Of a stretch of DNA of 64,000 nucleotides, positions 18,882 to 28,315 are shown in pieces; positions within the stretch are counted from its first letter, which is position 1, and each line of letters opens with the position of its first letter. The translations under genes were made by a program, and so were the position numbers. This DNA comes from Actinomycetota bacterium (GTDB lineage: Bacteria > Actinomycetota > Acidimicrobiia > Acidimicrobiales > Acidimicrobilacustridaceae): contig JACPNV010000001.1 of assembly GCA_016185305.1 (NCBI GenBank), forward strand, positions 97,906 to 161,905, read 5' to 3'. Under the pieces are notes generated by a model. That model had not been told where the DNA came from, ran no database searches, and worked only from the letters and a program-made list of their open reading frames with translations.

Positions 18882-19186
18882 GCAACTGGGCCGTGGTGCG
18901 CGCCGGAAACGGCGCGGTGGCGGGCCCGGTTCGGGACGGGAGGGCAACTGGGCCGCGGTGCGCGCCGGAAACGGCGCGGTGGCGGGCCCGGTTCGGGACA
19001 GGAGGGCAACCGGGCCGCGGTGCGCGCCGGAAACGGCGCGGTGGCGGGCCCGGTTCGGGACAGGAGGGCAACCGGGCCATGGCGCGCGCCGGAAACGGCG
19101 CGGTGGCGGGCCCGGTTCGGGACAGGAGGGCAACCGGGCCATGGCGCGCGCCGGAAACGGCGCGGTGGCGGGCCCGGTTCGGGTCA
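18882..19186. repeat. Tandem array of five ~62-bp units, each with a GAAA-tetraloop hairpin
   Basis: Core gcgccggaaacggcgc at 18900, 18962, 19024, 19086, 19148 (exact 62-bp spacing); flanks ccgggcc/gggcccgg can pair. Confidence 0.97.
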
Positions 19187-22100
19187 GGCCGGGGTGATCG
19201 TCACACGGACGGGGCGTCCGTCGATGCTGAGCATGGCGGTGCCGGGACCGAGCTCGAGGCTGGTGGCGAGCACTTCGCCGGCGATCCATTCCTTGTGAGC
19301 CACGATCGCGTCACGGATCTCGTCGTCGTCGCTCTCGATCGTGATAGCGATGCGATCGGTCACGGCGAGACCGAGGTCTTTGCGCTGCTCGTTGAGCTTG
19401 CGCACGACACCGCGAGCCAGCCCCTCGGCTCGCAGCTCCGGGGTGAGCTCGACGTCGAGCACGACGATGGCGTCGTTGGTACGCACGGCCGCAGACGCGT
19501 CACCGTCCTTCGACTGCAGCGTGAGGTCGAACTCGCCCTCGCCCAGCAAGAAGTCCTCGATGATGACGGTGCCGTCGCCGTTGTCGGTCCAGTCGCCGCG
19601 GCGTGCCGCCTTCATGACCCGTTGCACGTCTGCGCCGAGCTTGGGGCCGAGGACCTTGCCGTTGGGCTTGAGCTGGAAGGTGCCGTAGGCCGCCATCTGG
19701 TCGGTGAGCTCGACGGCTTTCACGTTGGCCTCTTCGGCGAGGAGCGGGGCGTAGGGCCGCAGCCGCTCGACATCGCGACCGGCGACCGTGAGCAGCGCGA
19801 GAGGCAGCCGGTTGGCGATGCCCCGATCTTTTCGCAGCGACGACGCGGTCGACGCGATGTCTTGGATGCGGTCCATCGCAGCCACGAGCTCGGGGTCGGC
19901 CGGGAACGCGGCGGCTGACGGCCAGTCGGTGAGGTGCACCGACTCGTCACCGGTCAAGGAGGTGTAGATCTCCTCGGCGAGGAACGGGAGCAGCGGCGCG
20001 GTGAGCTTCGAGAGCGTGAGCAGAACGGTGTAGAGCGTGTCGTAGGCGGCGCGCTTGGCCTGGGCGTCATTGGCGTCGTCACCGGCCGGCGCCCAGAACC
20101 GATCGCGTGACCGTCGGATGTACCAGTTGTTCAACGAGTCGAGGTAGGAGCGGACCTGTGCGCACGCGACCGCGATCTCGTAGTCGTCGAGCGACTGCTG
20201 CACGTCGTCCACCAACTGGCGGGTCTTGGCGAGGATGTAGCGGTCGAGCACGTCGGTGGAGTCGGCACGCATCGACGCGTGGTAGCCGTCGGCGTTGGCG
20301 TAGAGCGTGAAGAAGTTGAACGCGTTCCAGATCGGGTTGAGCACCAAGCGCACGACCTCGGCCACGCCCGCCGCGTCCTTGTCGATGCGGAAGTCGAGAC
20401 CCCGGAGGATCGGCGACTGCATCCAGTACCACCGGAAGGCGTCCGAGCCCATGGTCTCGAACACCGTCTCGGGGTCGGGGTAGTTGTTCAGCCGCTTCGA
20501 GAGCTTGCGGCCGGTGCTGTCGAGCACGACCCCGTGGCAGATGACGTTCTCGAAGGCGGGCTTGTCGAACAGCGCCGTCGCGAGCACGTGCAACGTGTAG
20601 AACCACCCCCGCGTCTGGGCGACGTACTCCACGATGAAGTCGCCCGGGAAGTGGTGCTCGAACCAGTCGGCGTTCTCGAAGGGGTAGTGCACCTGAGCGA
20701 AGGGCATCGAGCCGGACTCGAACCAGCAGTCGAGCACCTCGGGAACCCGGCGCATCATCGACTTCCCGGTCGGGTCGTCGGGGTTCGGACGCACCAGCTC
20801 GTCGATGAAGGGACGGTGGAGGTTGGTGGGGCGCACGCCGAAGTCGCGCTCGAGCTCGTCGAGCGAGCCGTACACGTCGATGCGCGGGTAGGCGGGGTTG
20901 TCGCTCTTCCACACCGGGATGGGCGCGCCCCAGAAGCGATTGCGGCTGATCGACCAGTCACGCGCCCCTTCGAGCCACTTGCCGAACTGGCCGTCGCGCA
21001 CGTTCTCGGGGATCCAGTTGATGCCACTGGTGTTCGCAGAGCCCCGGTTCAGCTCGACCATGCGATCGCGGAAGTCGGTCACGCGCACGTACCACGACGG
21101 CAACGCCCGGTAGATGATCGGCGTGTCGGTGCGCCAGCAGTGGGGGTAGTTGTGCTCGATGGTGTCGTGGCGTACGACCACACCCAACGCCTTGAGATGC
21201 TGGATGATCGCGACGTTGGAATCGAGCACGTTCTCGCCGGCCCATTCGGGGACGTCGTCGGTGAAGCGACCGCTGTCGTCGACAGGAACGACGAGCGGGA
21301 TGTCGTTCTCCTCGCCGACGCGCTGGTCATCCTCGCCGAAGCCGGGGGCGATGTGGACGATGCCCGTGCCTTCGCTGGTGTCGACGAACTCCGCGGGGAT
21401 GATGCGGAACGCATTGGTCGCGTCGGCGAAGAACGGCAGCAGCGGTTCGTAGGTGCGGCCCACCAGGTCGCGACCTTTCACGGTGCCGTGCAGCCTGGTG
21501 CCCTCGAGTTGCGCGTCGTACTTCCCGCGTGCTGCGTCGCCGATGATGAAGTGGTCGCCGTCCTCTTCAAGGATCGCGTACTCGATGTCGGGACCGACCG
21601 CGAGCGCGAGGTTCGACGGCAGGGTCCACGGTGTGGTGGTCCACGCCAGGATCTTCATGGGGCCGGGGTCGTTCGCCTGCGGCACCAGCGTGAACGACAC
21701 CGTGATCGCGGGGTCCTGCCGGGGCCGGGTGGCGTCGTCGAGCCGGATCTCGAAGTTGGAGAGGGGGGTCTCCGCGCCCCAGGAGTAGGGCATGACACGG
21801 TTGGCTTCATAGACGAGGCCTTTGTTCCAGAGTTGCTTGAAGGCCCAGATGACCGACTCCATGTAGTCGAGGTCCATCGTCTTGTAGTCGTTGTGGAAGT
21901 CGACCCACCGGGCCTGCCGGGTGACGTACTGCTCCCACTCGGCGGTGAACCGCAGCACCGACGTGCGGCAGTAGTCGTTGAACTTCTCGATGCCGTAATC
22001 GGTGATCGCCGCCCGCCCGGAGACCTCGAGCTCTTTCTCTGCCTGCATCTCGACTGGGAGCCCGTGGGTGTCCCAGCCGAAGCGCCGCTCGACCCGGCGC

Positions 22101-22357
22101 CCGCGCATGGTCTGGTAACGGGGCACGACGTCTTTCACGTAGCCGGTCAGCAGGTGGCCGTAGTGGGGGAGCCCGTTCGCGAACGGCGGCCCGTCGTAGA
22201 AGACGTATTCGTTGCTGCCGTTCTCGCCCGACGGCCGGTTCTCGACCGAGCGCTCGAACGTCTTGTGGTCGTTCCAGGTCTGGAGGATGCGCCGCTCGAT
22301 GGCGGGATAGTCGGCGCGTGGATCGACGGTCGGGTACGGCGTTTCGGCGGGCTTCAC
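19184..22357 (-). CDS. ileS: Isoleucyl-tRNA synthetase
   Basis: YDGPPFANGLPHYGHLLTG (HIGH-type), GRKLSKRLNNYPDP (KMSKS-type), about 1057 aa. Confidence 0.96.
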   Translation of the reverse strand: MKPAETPYPTVDPRADYPAIERRILQTWNDHKTFERSVENRPSGENGSNEYVFYDGPPFANGLPHYGHLLTGYVKDVVPRYQTMRGRRVERRFGWDTHGLPVEMQAEKELEVSGRAAITDYGIEKFNDYCRTSVLRFTAEWEQYVTRQARWVDFHNDYKTMDLDYMESVIWAFKQLWNKGLVYEANRVMPYSWGAETPLSNFEIRLDDATRPRQDPAITVSFTLVPQANDPGPMKILAWTTTPWTLPSNLALAVGPDIEYAILEEDGDHFIIGDAARGKYDAQLEGTRLHGTVKGRDLVGRTYEPLLPFFADATNAFRIIPAEFVDTSEGTGIVHIAPGFGEDDQRVGEENDIPLVVPVDDSGRFTDDVPEWAGENVLDSNVAIIQHLKALGVVVRHDTIEHNYPHCWRTDTPIIYRALPSWYVRVTDFRDRMVELNRGSANTSGINWIPENVRDGQFGKWLEGARDWSISRNRFWGAPIPVWKSDNPAYPRIDVYGSLDELERDFGVRPTNLHRPFIDELVRPNPDDPTGKSMMRRVPEVLDCWFESGSMPFAQVHYPFENADWFEHHFPGDFIVEYVAQTRGWFYTLHVLATALFDKPAFENVICHGVVLDSTGRKLSKRLNNYPDPETVFETMGSDAFRWYWMQSPILRGLDFRIDKDAAGVAEVVRLVLNPIWNAFNFFTLYANADGYHASMRADSTDVLDRYILAKTRQLVDDVQQSLDDYEIAVACAQVRSYLDSLNNWYIRRSRDRFWAPAGDDANDAQAKRAAYDTLYTVLLTLSKLTAPLLPFLAEEIYTSLTGDESVHLTDWPSAAAFPADPELVAAMDRIQDIASTASSLRKDRGIANRLPLALLTVAGRDVERLRPYAPLLAEEANVKAVELTDQMAAYGTFQLKPNGKVLGPKLGADVQRVMKAARRGDWTDNGDGTVIIEDFLLGEGEFDLTLQSKDGDASAAVRTNDAIVVLDVELTPELRAEGLARGVVRKLNEQRKDLGLAVTDRIAITIESDDDEIRDAIVAHKEWIAGEVLATSLELGPGTAMLSIDGRPVRVTITPA

Positions 22358-22675
22358 CCGGTCAGCCTAGTGGTGCCGCTCACTGGGCCAGAAAGTGGTT
22401 GCGACCAGGTATGGCGGGACGGGCGCCGTCCTCGGGGCATCGTTGCGACGGCGTCGCCTTCGACACCGACGCGCTCGCGCTGGTGCTCGCGCCCGTCGAA
22501 GAGCTGGTCGTGTTCGGCGACGATGACGGAGCGCCTGGGACAGCGGGGCATCGGGCCATCGTGCGCCGGCCCGCCAGCGGTGTCGTCGTACCGAGTGCGA
22601 TCGGGCGAGCAATTGACGGCTTCCTGCCAAGGGCATACTCTCCGGCACCCTTTCGGGGTGGGAAAGGAGCTGTAC

Positions 22676-23461
22676 ATGGTTCGAGCCACCAAGACCTCGA
22701 CGACTCGCAGCTCCCGCGGCAAACCGGCCGCGGGGAAGTCGCCGACCGCGAAGTCGGTGGCGAAGAAGTCGCCAGCCCGATCTCGTTCCAGCGCCCGGAA
22801 GGCGCCTGCTGCGTCCACGGCCACAAAGAAGGCCGCAGCGAGGGGGGCACGCAGCAAGACCCCCGCGAAGATCGCGAAGAAGCCCAACAGAACGACAGCA
22901 ACATCGAGGGCATCGACCAACGTGACTGCCAAGAAGACGACCACCGCCAAGAAGGCGGCAAAGAAGACCAGCGCCAAGAAGGCGCCCGCGAAGGCAGCGG
23001 CCAAGAAGGCGCCCGCGAGAGCAGCGACCAAGAAAGCACCCGTGAAGGCCACAACGACCAAACCGGCCGCCAAGGCGGCACTCAAGAAGTCACCGTTCGA
23101 CAAGAAGTTCCTGGATTCACAAAGAGAGCTCTTGCTGGCCGAACGGGCGACCTACACCCAGCAGGCCGACGCGTTGCAGGCCGAGGCGGACGAACTGGCG
23201 GCCGAGCGTGAGCCGGGCGACGTCCAGTTCGACGAGGAATCGGGGGAAGGCGACACGATGGCTGTCGAGCGCGACTTCGATCTCGCCCTCTCCGCGCAGG
23301 CTCGGGCCAACATCGAAGACATCGACTTGGCGCTGGAGAAGATCTTCAAGGGCACCTACGGCATCTGCGAGGCTTCCGGGCTCGCGATCCCGAAAGAGCG
23401 CCTCAGGGTCATACCCTGGGCCCGTGTCCGGGTCGAGTACAAGGTTGGCGGCTTCAGCTGA
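22676..23461 (+). CDS. DksA/TraR-like protein with Lys/Ala-rich (histone H1-like) N-terminal tail
   Basis: C-terminal FDKKFLDSQRELLLAERATY...ALEKIFKGTYGICEASGLAIPKERLRVIPWA; tail of KKAPAKAAAKKAPARAATKKAP repeats. Confidence 0.85.
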   Translation: MVRATKTSTTRSSRGKPAAGKSPTAKSVAKKSPARSRSSARKAPAASTATKKAAARGARSKTPAKIAKKPNRTTATSRASTNVTAKKTTTAKKAAKKTSAKKAPAKAAAKKAPARAATKKAPVKATTTKPAAKAALKKSPFDKKFLDSQRELLLAERATYTQQADALQAEADELAAEREPGDVQFDEESGEGDTMAVERDFDLALSAQARANIEDIDLALEKIFKGTYGICEASGLAIPKERLRVIPWARVRVEYKVGGFS

Positions 23462-23470
23462 TCGGCGGAT

Positions 23471-24034
23471 GTGGCGCCAGCAGGAGCGACACCGGTGACA
23501 GCCGCCGATGCCCGCCGTCCCCACTGGACCCTGCTCGGTGCCGTCGTCGCGGCCGTTCTCGTCATCGACCAGCTCTCGAAGAACTGGGCACTGAGCGAGC
23601 TGGGCGGCCGCCGCACGATCGAGGTGCTGTGGACCCTGCAACTGCGCCTTGCGTTCAACACGGGCATGGCGTTCAGCCTCGGTGGCAATCGGGGCCAGCT
23701 CATCGCCGCGATCGCGGTCGTCGTGGTCGGTTGGGTGCTCTTCAGCGAGCGCCGCGACACGACCAGGCTCGGCGCAGTGGCGCGCGGACTGATCGTGGGG
23801 GGAGCGGCGGGCAACCTCATCGACCGGTTGCTGCGAGATCGCGACCTCGGCGGGGGCTTCCTCGCCGGACGCGTCGTGGACTTCATCGACTTCCAGTGGT
23901 GGCCCGTGTTCAACGGCGCCGATGCCGCGGTCGTGGTCGGCGTGGTGCTGCTGATCGTCACCATGCTCTTTTGGAGCCCCGAGGATGAACGACGACCAGC
24001 GGGAGCCGATCGACAAGCCGATCTCAGCGGTTGA
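23471..24034 (+). CDS. lspA: Lipoprotein signal peptidase LspA
   Basis: VIDQLSKNWA, NTGMAFSLG, GGAAGNLIDRL, GRVVDFIDF, FNGADAAV motifs; true start may be GTG near 23495. Confidence 0.93.
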   Translation: MAPAGATPVTAADARRPHWTLLGAVVAAVLVIDQLSKNWALSELGGRRTIEVLWTLQLRLAFNTGMAFSLGGNRGQLIAAIAVVVVGWVLFSERRDTTRLGAVARGLIVGGAAGNLIDRLLRDRDLGGGFLAGRVVDFIDFQWWPVFNGADAAVVVGVVLLIVTMLFWSPEDERRPAGADRQADLSG

Positions 24035-24941
24035 GGTTCCCGCCGCCCTGGCCGGCGAGCGCATCGACCGCGTCGTGTCGATGCTCACAGGCTGCAGCCG
24101 CTCAGAAGCGACCACGCTGATCGAGGCGGGCTCGGTCACCATCAACGGCGAGGTGGTGTCCACGAGGTCACGGCGGCTCGAAGAAGGTGACGAAGTCGCC
24201 GCGGACCGGCCGGCTCGAGCACCGGCGAACCCGATCGTCGGCGACCCGTCGGTCGCACTTGCGGTCGTCCATGCGGACGAGCTGGTGATCGTGGTCGACA
24301 AGCCCGCTGGCCTCGTCGTACATCCCGGTGCCGGTCATGCCGAAGGCACGCTCGTGAACGGCCTTGTCGGCCGCTTCCCCGATCTCGTGGGCGTCGACTG
24401 GCCCGACGCGAGCCGTCCCGGCATCGTGCACCGCATCGACCGGGGCACCTCTGGGCTGCTCGTGATCGCTCGCACGCTCGATGCGTACGAGTCGCTCGTC
24501 GGCCAACTGTCCGCGCGCACCGTCGAGCGCCGCTACGTCGCGCTGGTGTGGGGTCGCTTCGACGCGCCCGCCGGCGAGATCGACGGGCCGATCGCCCGCT
24601 CGCATCGCGACCCGACCAAGATGACCGTCGCCGCGGGAGGCAAGGACGCACGTACCGGCTATGTCGTCGAGCACGAGTACCACGATCCTGCGGAGGTCGC
24701 GTTGGTCTCGTGCCGGTTGTTCACGGGCCGGACCCACCAGATCCGCGTGCACATGCGGTCCATCGGCCATCCGGTCGTGGGCGATGCGCGCTACGCGGGT
24801 TACCGGCAGTCGCTGCCGATGCGGCGACCCTTCCTCCATGCCGCGACGCTCGGCTTCGACCATCCCTCGACCGGCCAGCGCTTGGTGTTCGAGTCACCGC
24901 TTCCCGCCGACCTGGCATCGGTTCTTGCCCGCCTGTCATGA
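23985..24941 (+). CDS. rluD: Pseudouridine synthase RluA/RluD family
   Basis: S4 domain; GIVHRIDRGTSGLLVIART; GRTHQIRVHM. Confidence 0.93.
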   Translation: MNDDQREPIDKPISAVEVPAALAGERIDRVVSMLTGCSRSEATTLIEAGSVTINGEVVSTRSRRLEEGDEVAADRPARAPANPIVGDPSVALAVVHADELVIVVDKPAGLVVHPGAGHAEGTLVNGLVGRFPDLVGVDWPDASRPGIVHRIDRGTSGLLVIARTLDAYESLVGQLSARTVERRYVALVWGRFDAPAGEIDGPIARSHRDPTKMTVAAGGKDARTGYVVEHEYHDPAEVALVSCRLFTGRTHQIRVHMRSIGHPVVGDARYAGYRQSLPMRRPFLHAATLGFDHPSTGQRLVFESPLPADLASVLARLS

Positions 24942-24969
24942 ATCGCCGCATCCGTGCCGAGGAACCGGG

Positions 24970-25416
24970 TCAACGAATCGTCACCGGCCAGTCGGCCTCG
25001 CCGCGGGCCATGAGAACGATCTCGTCGAGCGTCATCCGACCCAGGTAGCGCCGCATGTGCTCGCCGACCTCGCTCCAGATGGCGATGAGGACGCATTGGC
25101 CCTCGTGGTCGCAGGCGCCGTTCTGGTGCGGCTCGCCGAACTCGCCGGCGACGATGGGACCCTCGACTGCGCTCAAGATGTCGGCCAGGGTGATCTCCGA
25201 CGGCGGCCGGGCGAGGACGTACCCGCCGCCCACTCCGCGCTTGGACCGCACCAGGCCAGCTCCTTTGAGCGCGAGAAGGATCTGCTCGAGGTAGGGCTGG
25301 GGGAGCGCGGTCCGATCGGCGATGTCGCGAACCGAGGTCGGGCCCTCGGTGTCGGCGTGCAAGGCCAGCGAGAGCAACGCCCGGCAGGCATAGTCACCTC
25401 GGGTCGAAACCTTCAC
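24970..25416 (-). CDS. Rrf2 family transcriptional regulator
   Basis: MKVSTRGDYACRALLSLA, IADRTALPQPYLEQIL, GVGGGYVLARPP; CDHEGQC cysteines. Confidence 0.9.
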   Translation of the reverse strand: MKVSTRGDYACRALLSLALHADTEGPTSVRDIADRTALPQPYLEQILLALKGAGLVRSKRGVGGGYVLARPPSEITLADILSAVEGPIVAGEFGEPHQNGACDHEGQCVLIAIWSEVGEHMRRYLGRMTLDEIVLMARGEADWPVTIR

Positions 25417-25524
25417 GCTGCCTCCGTGCCGGACATTCGCCCATCGTACGGTGCCGGCTCGGCCGGTCTCGACCGCCGGTGAGAACGACCGACGAAGCGG
25501 CTAGGTTCTGCTGGGCGCGAAAGG

Positions 25525-26631
25525 ATGCCGGTGGACGACCAACCGCTAGTGCCGGACTACGGCGGAGCATGCATCTCGAACCTGATGCCCGCGCTGCTCG
25601 ATCCGACCATCGAGACCCCGACCTGGCTTCCGCCCGAAGTGGTGGGGGCCGACCAGGTCGTGCTGTTCGTGCTCGACGGTCTCGGGTGGAACCAACTGCA
25701 GAGCCGGCTCGATGTCGCACCGACGCTGGCGGCGATGGCGGGCCGTGCGATCACGACGATCGCGCCGTCCACGACCGCGTCGGCGCTGACGTCCATCACC
25801 ACCGGCCTGACTCCCGGCCTCCATGGAATCGTCGGGTACCGGATGGACGTCGACGGCGAGATCCTGAACGTGCTCCGGTGGTCGATCCACAGCCGTGATG
25901 CCCGCGAGCTGCACCCGCCGGAAAAGGTCCAGCCGGTCGAGCCGTTCCTCGGGCAGCGACCGGCCGTCGTCACCAAGGCCGAGTTCAAGCGGTCGGGGTT
26001 CACCATTGCCCACCTCGAAGGGGTGCGCTTCGACGGTTACCGCGTCGCGTCGACCATGGTTGCCGAGGCCACCCGGCTGCTGCGGGCCAACGAGCCGTTC
26101 GTCTACTGCTACTACGAAGGCATCGACAAGGTGGCGCACGAATACGGGCTCGGCGCTCACTACGACGCCGAGCTGCGGGCTGCCGACCGTTTGGTGGCGG
26201 ACCTGATCGAGGCGCTTCCGCCGGGAGCGGCGCTCGTGGTGACAGCAGATCACGGTCAGGTCGACGTGGGCGAGCGGATCGTGCGGATCCATCCCGATCT
26301 GCTCGCGACGTCGTCGATGCTGTCTGGCGAGGGCCGGTTCCGCTGGTTGCACGCCAGACCCGGGCGCATCCAGCAGATGCACGAGCTCGCCACCCGCCAC
26401 CATGCGCACGAGGCATGGGTGGTCACCGCCACCGGGGCGATCGAGGCCGGCTGGTTCGGCCCGACCGTGACCGAGACCGCCCGCCAACGGCTGGGGGACG
26501 TGGCGCTGGTGGCCCGTGACCCGGTCGCCTTCTTCGACCCGGACGACACCGGCCCGTACGTGCTGGTGGGCCGGCACGGCTCGCTGACCGCCGACGAGAT
26601 GCTCGTCCCCTTGCTGGCCGCTCGCGCGTGA
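25525..26631 (+). CDS. Alkaline phosphatase superfamily / nucleotide pyrophosphatase-like protein
   Basis: VLFVLDGLGW, STTASALTSITTGLTPGLHG, VVTADHGQVDVGE motifs. Confidence 0.85.
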   Translation: MPVDDQPLVPDYGGACISNLMPALLDPTIETPTWLPPEVVGADQVVLFVLDGLGWNQLQSRLDVAPTLAAMAGRAITTIAPSTTASALTSITTGLTPGLHGIVGYRMDVDGEILNVLRWSIHSRDARELHPPEKVQPVEPFLGQRPAVVTKAEFKRSGFTIAHLEGVRFDGYRVASTMVAEATRLLRANEPFVYCYYEGIDKVAHEYGLGAHYDAELRAADRLVADLIEALPPGAALVVTADHGQVDVGERIVRIHPDLLATSSMLSGEGRFRWLHARPGRIQQMHELATRHHAHEAWVVTATGAIEAGWFGPTVTETARQRLGDVALVARDPVAFFDPDDTGPYVLVGRHGSLTADEMLVPLLAARA

Positions 26632-26653
26632 GTCGGTAGGGTGTACCGCGACT

Positions 26654-27142
26654 ATGGCTGACGACGCGACCTTGAACGGACCGCAGATCGAGCACGGCGA
26701 GCTCATCGTCCCCACCGTCGCCACAAACGGCGACGCCGCGAGCGAGGACGACAAGGAGTTCGTATCCGAGCCCGCCAAGGTCATGCGCATCGGCTCGATG
26801 ATCAAGCAACTGCTGGACGAGGTGCACAACACCACGCTCGACGAGCCTGGGCGGGCTGCGCTGCGAGACATCTATGACCGCTCGGTGGAGGAGTTGGGCT
26901 CGGCGCTCTCACCCGATCTCAAAGAGGAGCTGGCCCGGCTCGCCCCGCTGTTCAACGGCTCAGAGGCACCGACCGAGGTCGAGCTGAAGATCGCGCAGGC
27001 CCAGCTCGTGGGCTGGCTCGAAGGCCTGTTCCATGGCATCCAGGCGACCCTGTTCGCGCAGCAGATGGCCGCACGCCAGCAGCTCGAGAAGATGCGCGGC
27101 CAACTGGCACCGGGCCAGGCGGCGCCGGGCACCTACCTCTGA
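26654..27142 (+). CDS. bpa: Bacterial proteasome activator Bpa/PafE-like (DUF2587)
   Basis: AKVMRIGSMIKQLLDEVHNTTLDEPGRAALRDIYDRSVEEL...; C-terminal GTYL resembles the proteasome-docking GQYL tail. Confidence 0.85.
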   Translation: MADDATLNGPQIEHGELIVPTVATNGDAASEDDKEFVSEPAKVMRIGSMIKQLLDEVHNTTLDEPGRAALRDIYDRSVEELGSALSPDLKEELARLAPLFNGSEAPTEVELKIAQAQLVGWLEGLFHGIQATLFAQQMAARQQLEKMRGQLAPGQAAPGTYL

Positions 27143-27159
27143 GAGGCTCGGCACGGCTG

Positions 27160-27435
27160 ATGTGGCGCCGGTTCGTGTACACCCTCGTCGGGGCGCTCAG
27201 TGGCTACCTCCTCGGTGCCGTCGCCGGGATGACCGCCTTCGCCGCCATCACCGGTTACCGCTCGGTGTCGGTTCTGGAGGAGTCGAACCGGAACCGGTGG
27301 ACCTTCGTGGCGGCGTCGGCCGCGGCGGTGTTCGGTGGCCTCATCGCCTGGTGGCGGTCCTACAAGGACATCCCGATCTCGCCGCGTGGCGGCGAATCGG
27401 AAGAGCCGCACGACGAGCATCCCGAGCCCGCGTAG
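27160..27435 (+). CDS. Small membrane protein, unknown function
   Basis: Two predicted TM segments; compact spacing after bpa. Confidence 0.6.
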   Translation: MWRRFVYTLVGALSGYLLGAVAGMTAFAAITGYRSVSVLEESNRNRWTFVAASAAAVFGGLIAWWRSYKDIPISPRGGESEEPHDEHPEPA

Positions 27436-27495
27436 CTCTCCCTCGAGCGCCGCCTCGACCGCGCGGCGCGCGGCCATGCCTGGAAGACTCGCGGC

Positions 27496-28311
27496 GTGGC
27501 TGGCCTCGCCGTCGATCTGTTGCTCGATCCGTTCGGTGCGCACTGGGAGGAGGTGAGCGACGCGGCGATCGCTGCCGCCGACGTCGGGATCGACGGCATA
27601 TGGCTGTGGGACCACCTCGCCGGGTCCGCGCACGGTGAGGATCGCGTGCTCGAATGCTGGACGACCTTGACGGCGATCGCCGCCACCGTGCCACGGGTGG
27701 TCATCGGACCGAACGTGCTCAACGTCGCCAACCGTCGACCCGGCGTGCTCGCGGTGATGGCCGCGACGTTGCAGGAAGTCAGCGCCGGCCGGCTCATGCT
27801 GGGCATCGGTGCGGGGGGCGGGAGGGGCTTGCCGTACCCGGCCGAGCAGCAGGCCCTCGGCTACGCGACGCCCGGCGATCCGGTACGCCGCCGCCAGGTG
27901 ATCGAGGCGATCCACGTTCTCCGCCAGATCTGGACGGGTGCCGCGGAGCCGTACGCCGGCGAGTTCTATCCGTTGGATCGCGCGACGGGCTTCTTGCGGC
28001 CCGAGCCGCCGCCTCCAATCGTCGTCGGCGCGTTCGGGCCGAAGATGGCCGCGCTGGCAGGCGAGCATGCTGACGGCGTCAACATGCACGCCGCCAGCTC
28101 ACAGCTCGAAACGCTGTTGGCGATCGCTCGGCAAGCACACGCCCGGGCAGGCGGTGATCCTGATCGTTTCCTGGTCACCGTGAACAGCGCGCTCTCGCCT
28201 GCGACGTTCAGCGACGCCCAGCGCGAGGAGTACGAGCGTCTCGGCGTCGATCGAGTCATCATGCTCAGCCGCCCTCCCTACGATCTCCGCGCCCTGCGGG
28301 GGTTACGGTGA
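27496..28311 (+). CDS. LLM-class (F420/FMN) oxidoreductase
   Basis: LLLDPFGAHWEEV, GIDGIWLWDHLAG, GVLAVMAATLQEVSAGRLMLGIGAGG. Confidence 0.85.
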   Translation: MAGLAVDLLLDPFGAHWEEVSDAAIAAADVGIDGIWLWDHLAGSAHGEDRVLECWTTLTAIAATVPRVVIGPNVLNVANRRPGVLAVMAATLQEVSAGRLMLGIGAGGGRGLPYPAEQQALGYATPGDPVRRRQVIEAIHVLRQIWTGAAEPYAGEFYPLDRATGFLRPEPPPPIVVGAFGPKMAALAGEHADGVNMHAASSQLETLLAIARQAHARAGGDPDRFLVTVNSALSPATFSDAQREEYERLGVDRVIMLSRPPYDLRALRGLR

Positions 28312-28315
28312 GCCC

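Noticed and set aside
18882-19186. CRISPR-like regular repeat array
   Set aside because: The full 62-bp unit repeats head to tail with only minor substitutions; there are no unique spacers and no cas genes.
17641-19289. Long reverse-strand ORFs reading CPEPGPPPRRFRRAP repeats (17641-19080, 17928-19289)
   Set aside because: The ORFs run antisense to divIVA and through the 62-bp array; the peptide repeat is a by-product of GC-rich tandem repeats with few stops.
22411-22660. Possible small ORF MAGRAPSSGHRCDGVAFDTDALALVLAPVEELVVFGDDDG between ileS and the DksA-like gene
   Set aside because: Frame continues into the DksA-like gene out of frame, with no recognisable family or clear ribosome-binding site; insufficient support.
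20279-22675. Apparent huge N-terminus of the DksA-like ORF (20279-23461)
   Set aside because: This part is antisense to ileS; the authentic start is ATG 22676 after a GGAAAGGAG ribosome-binding site.
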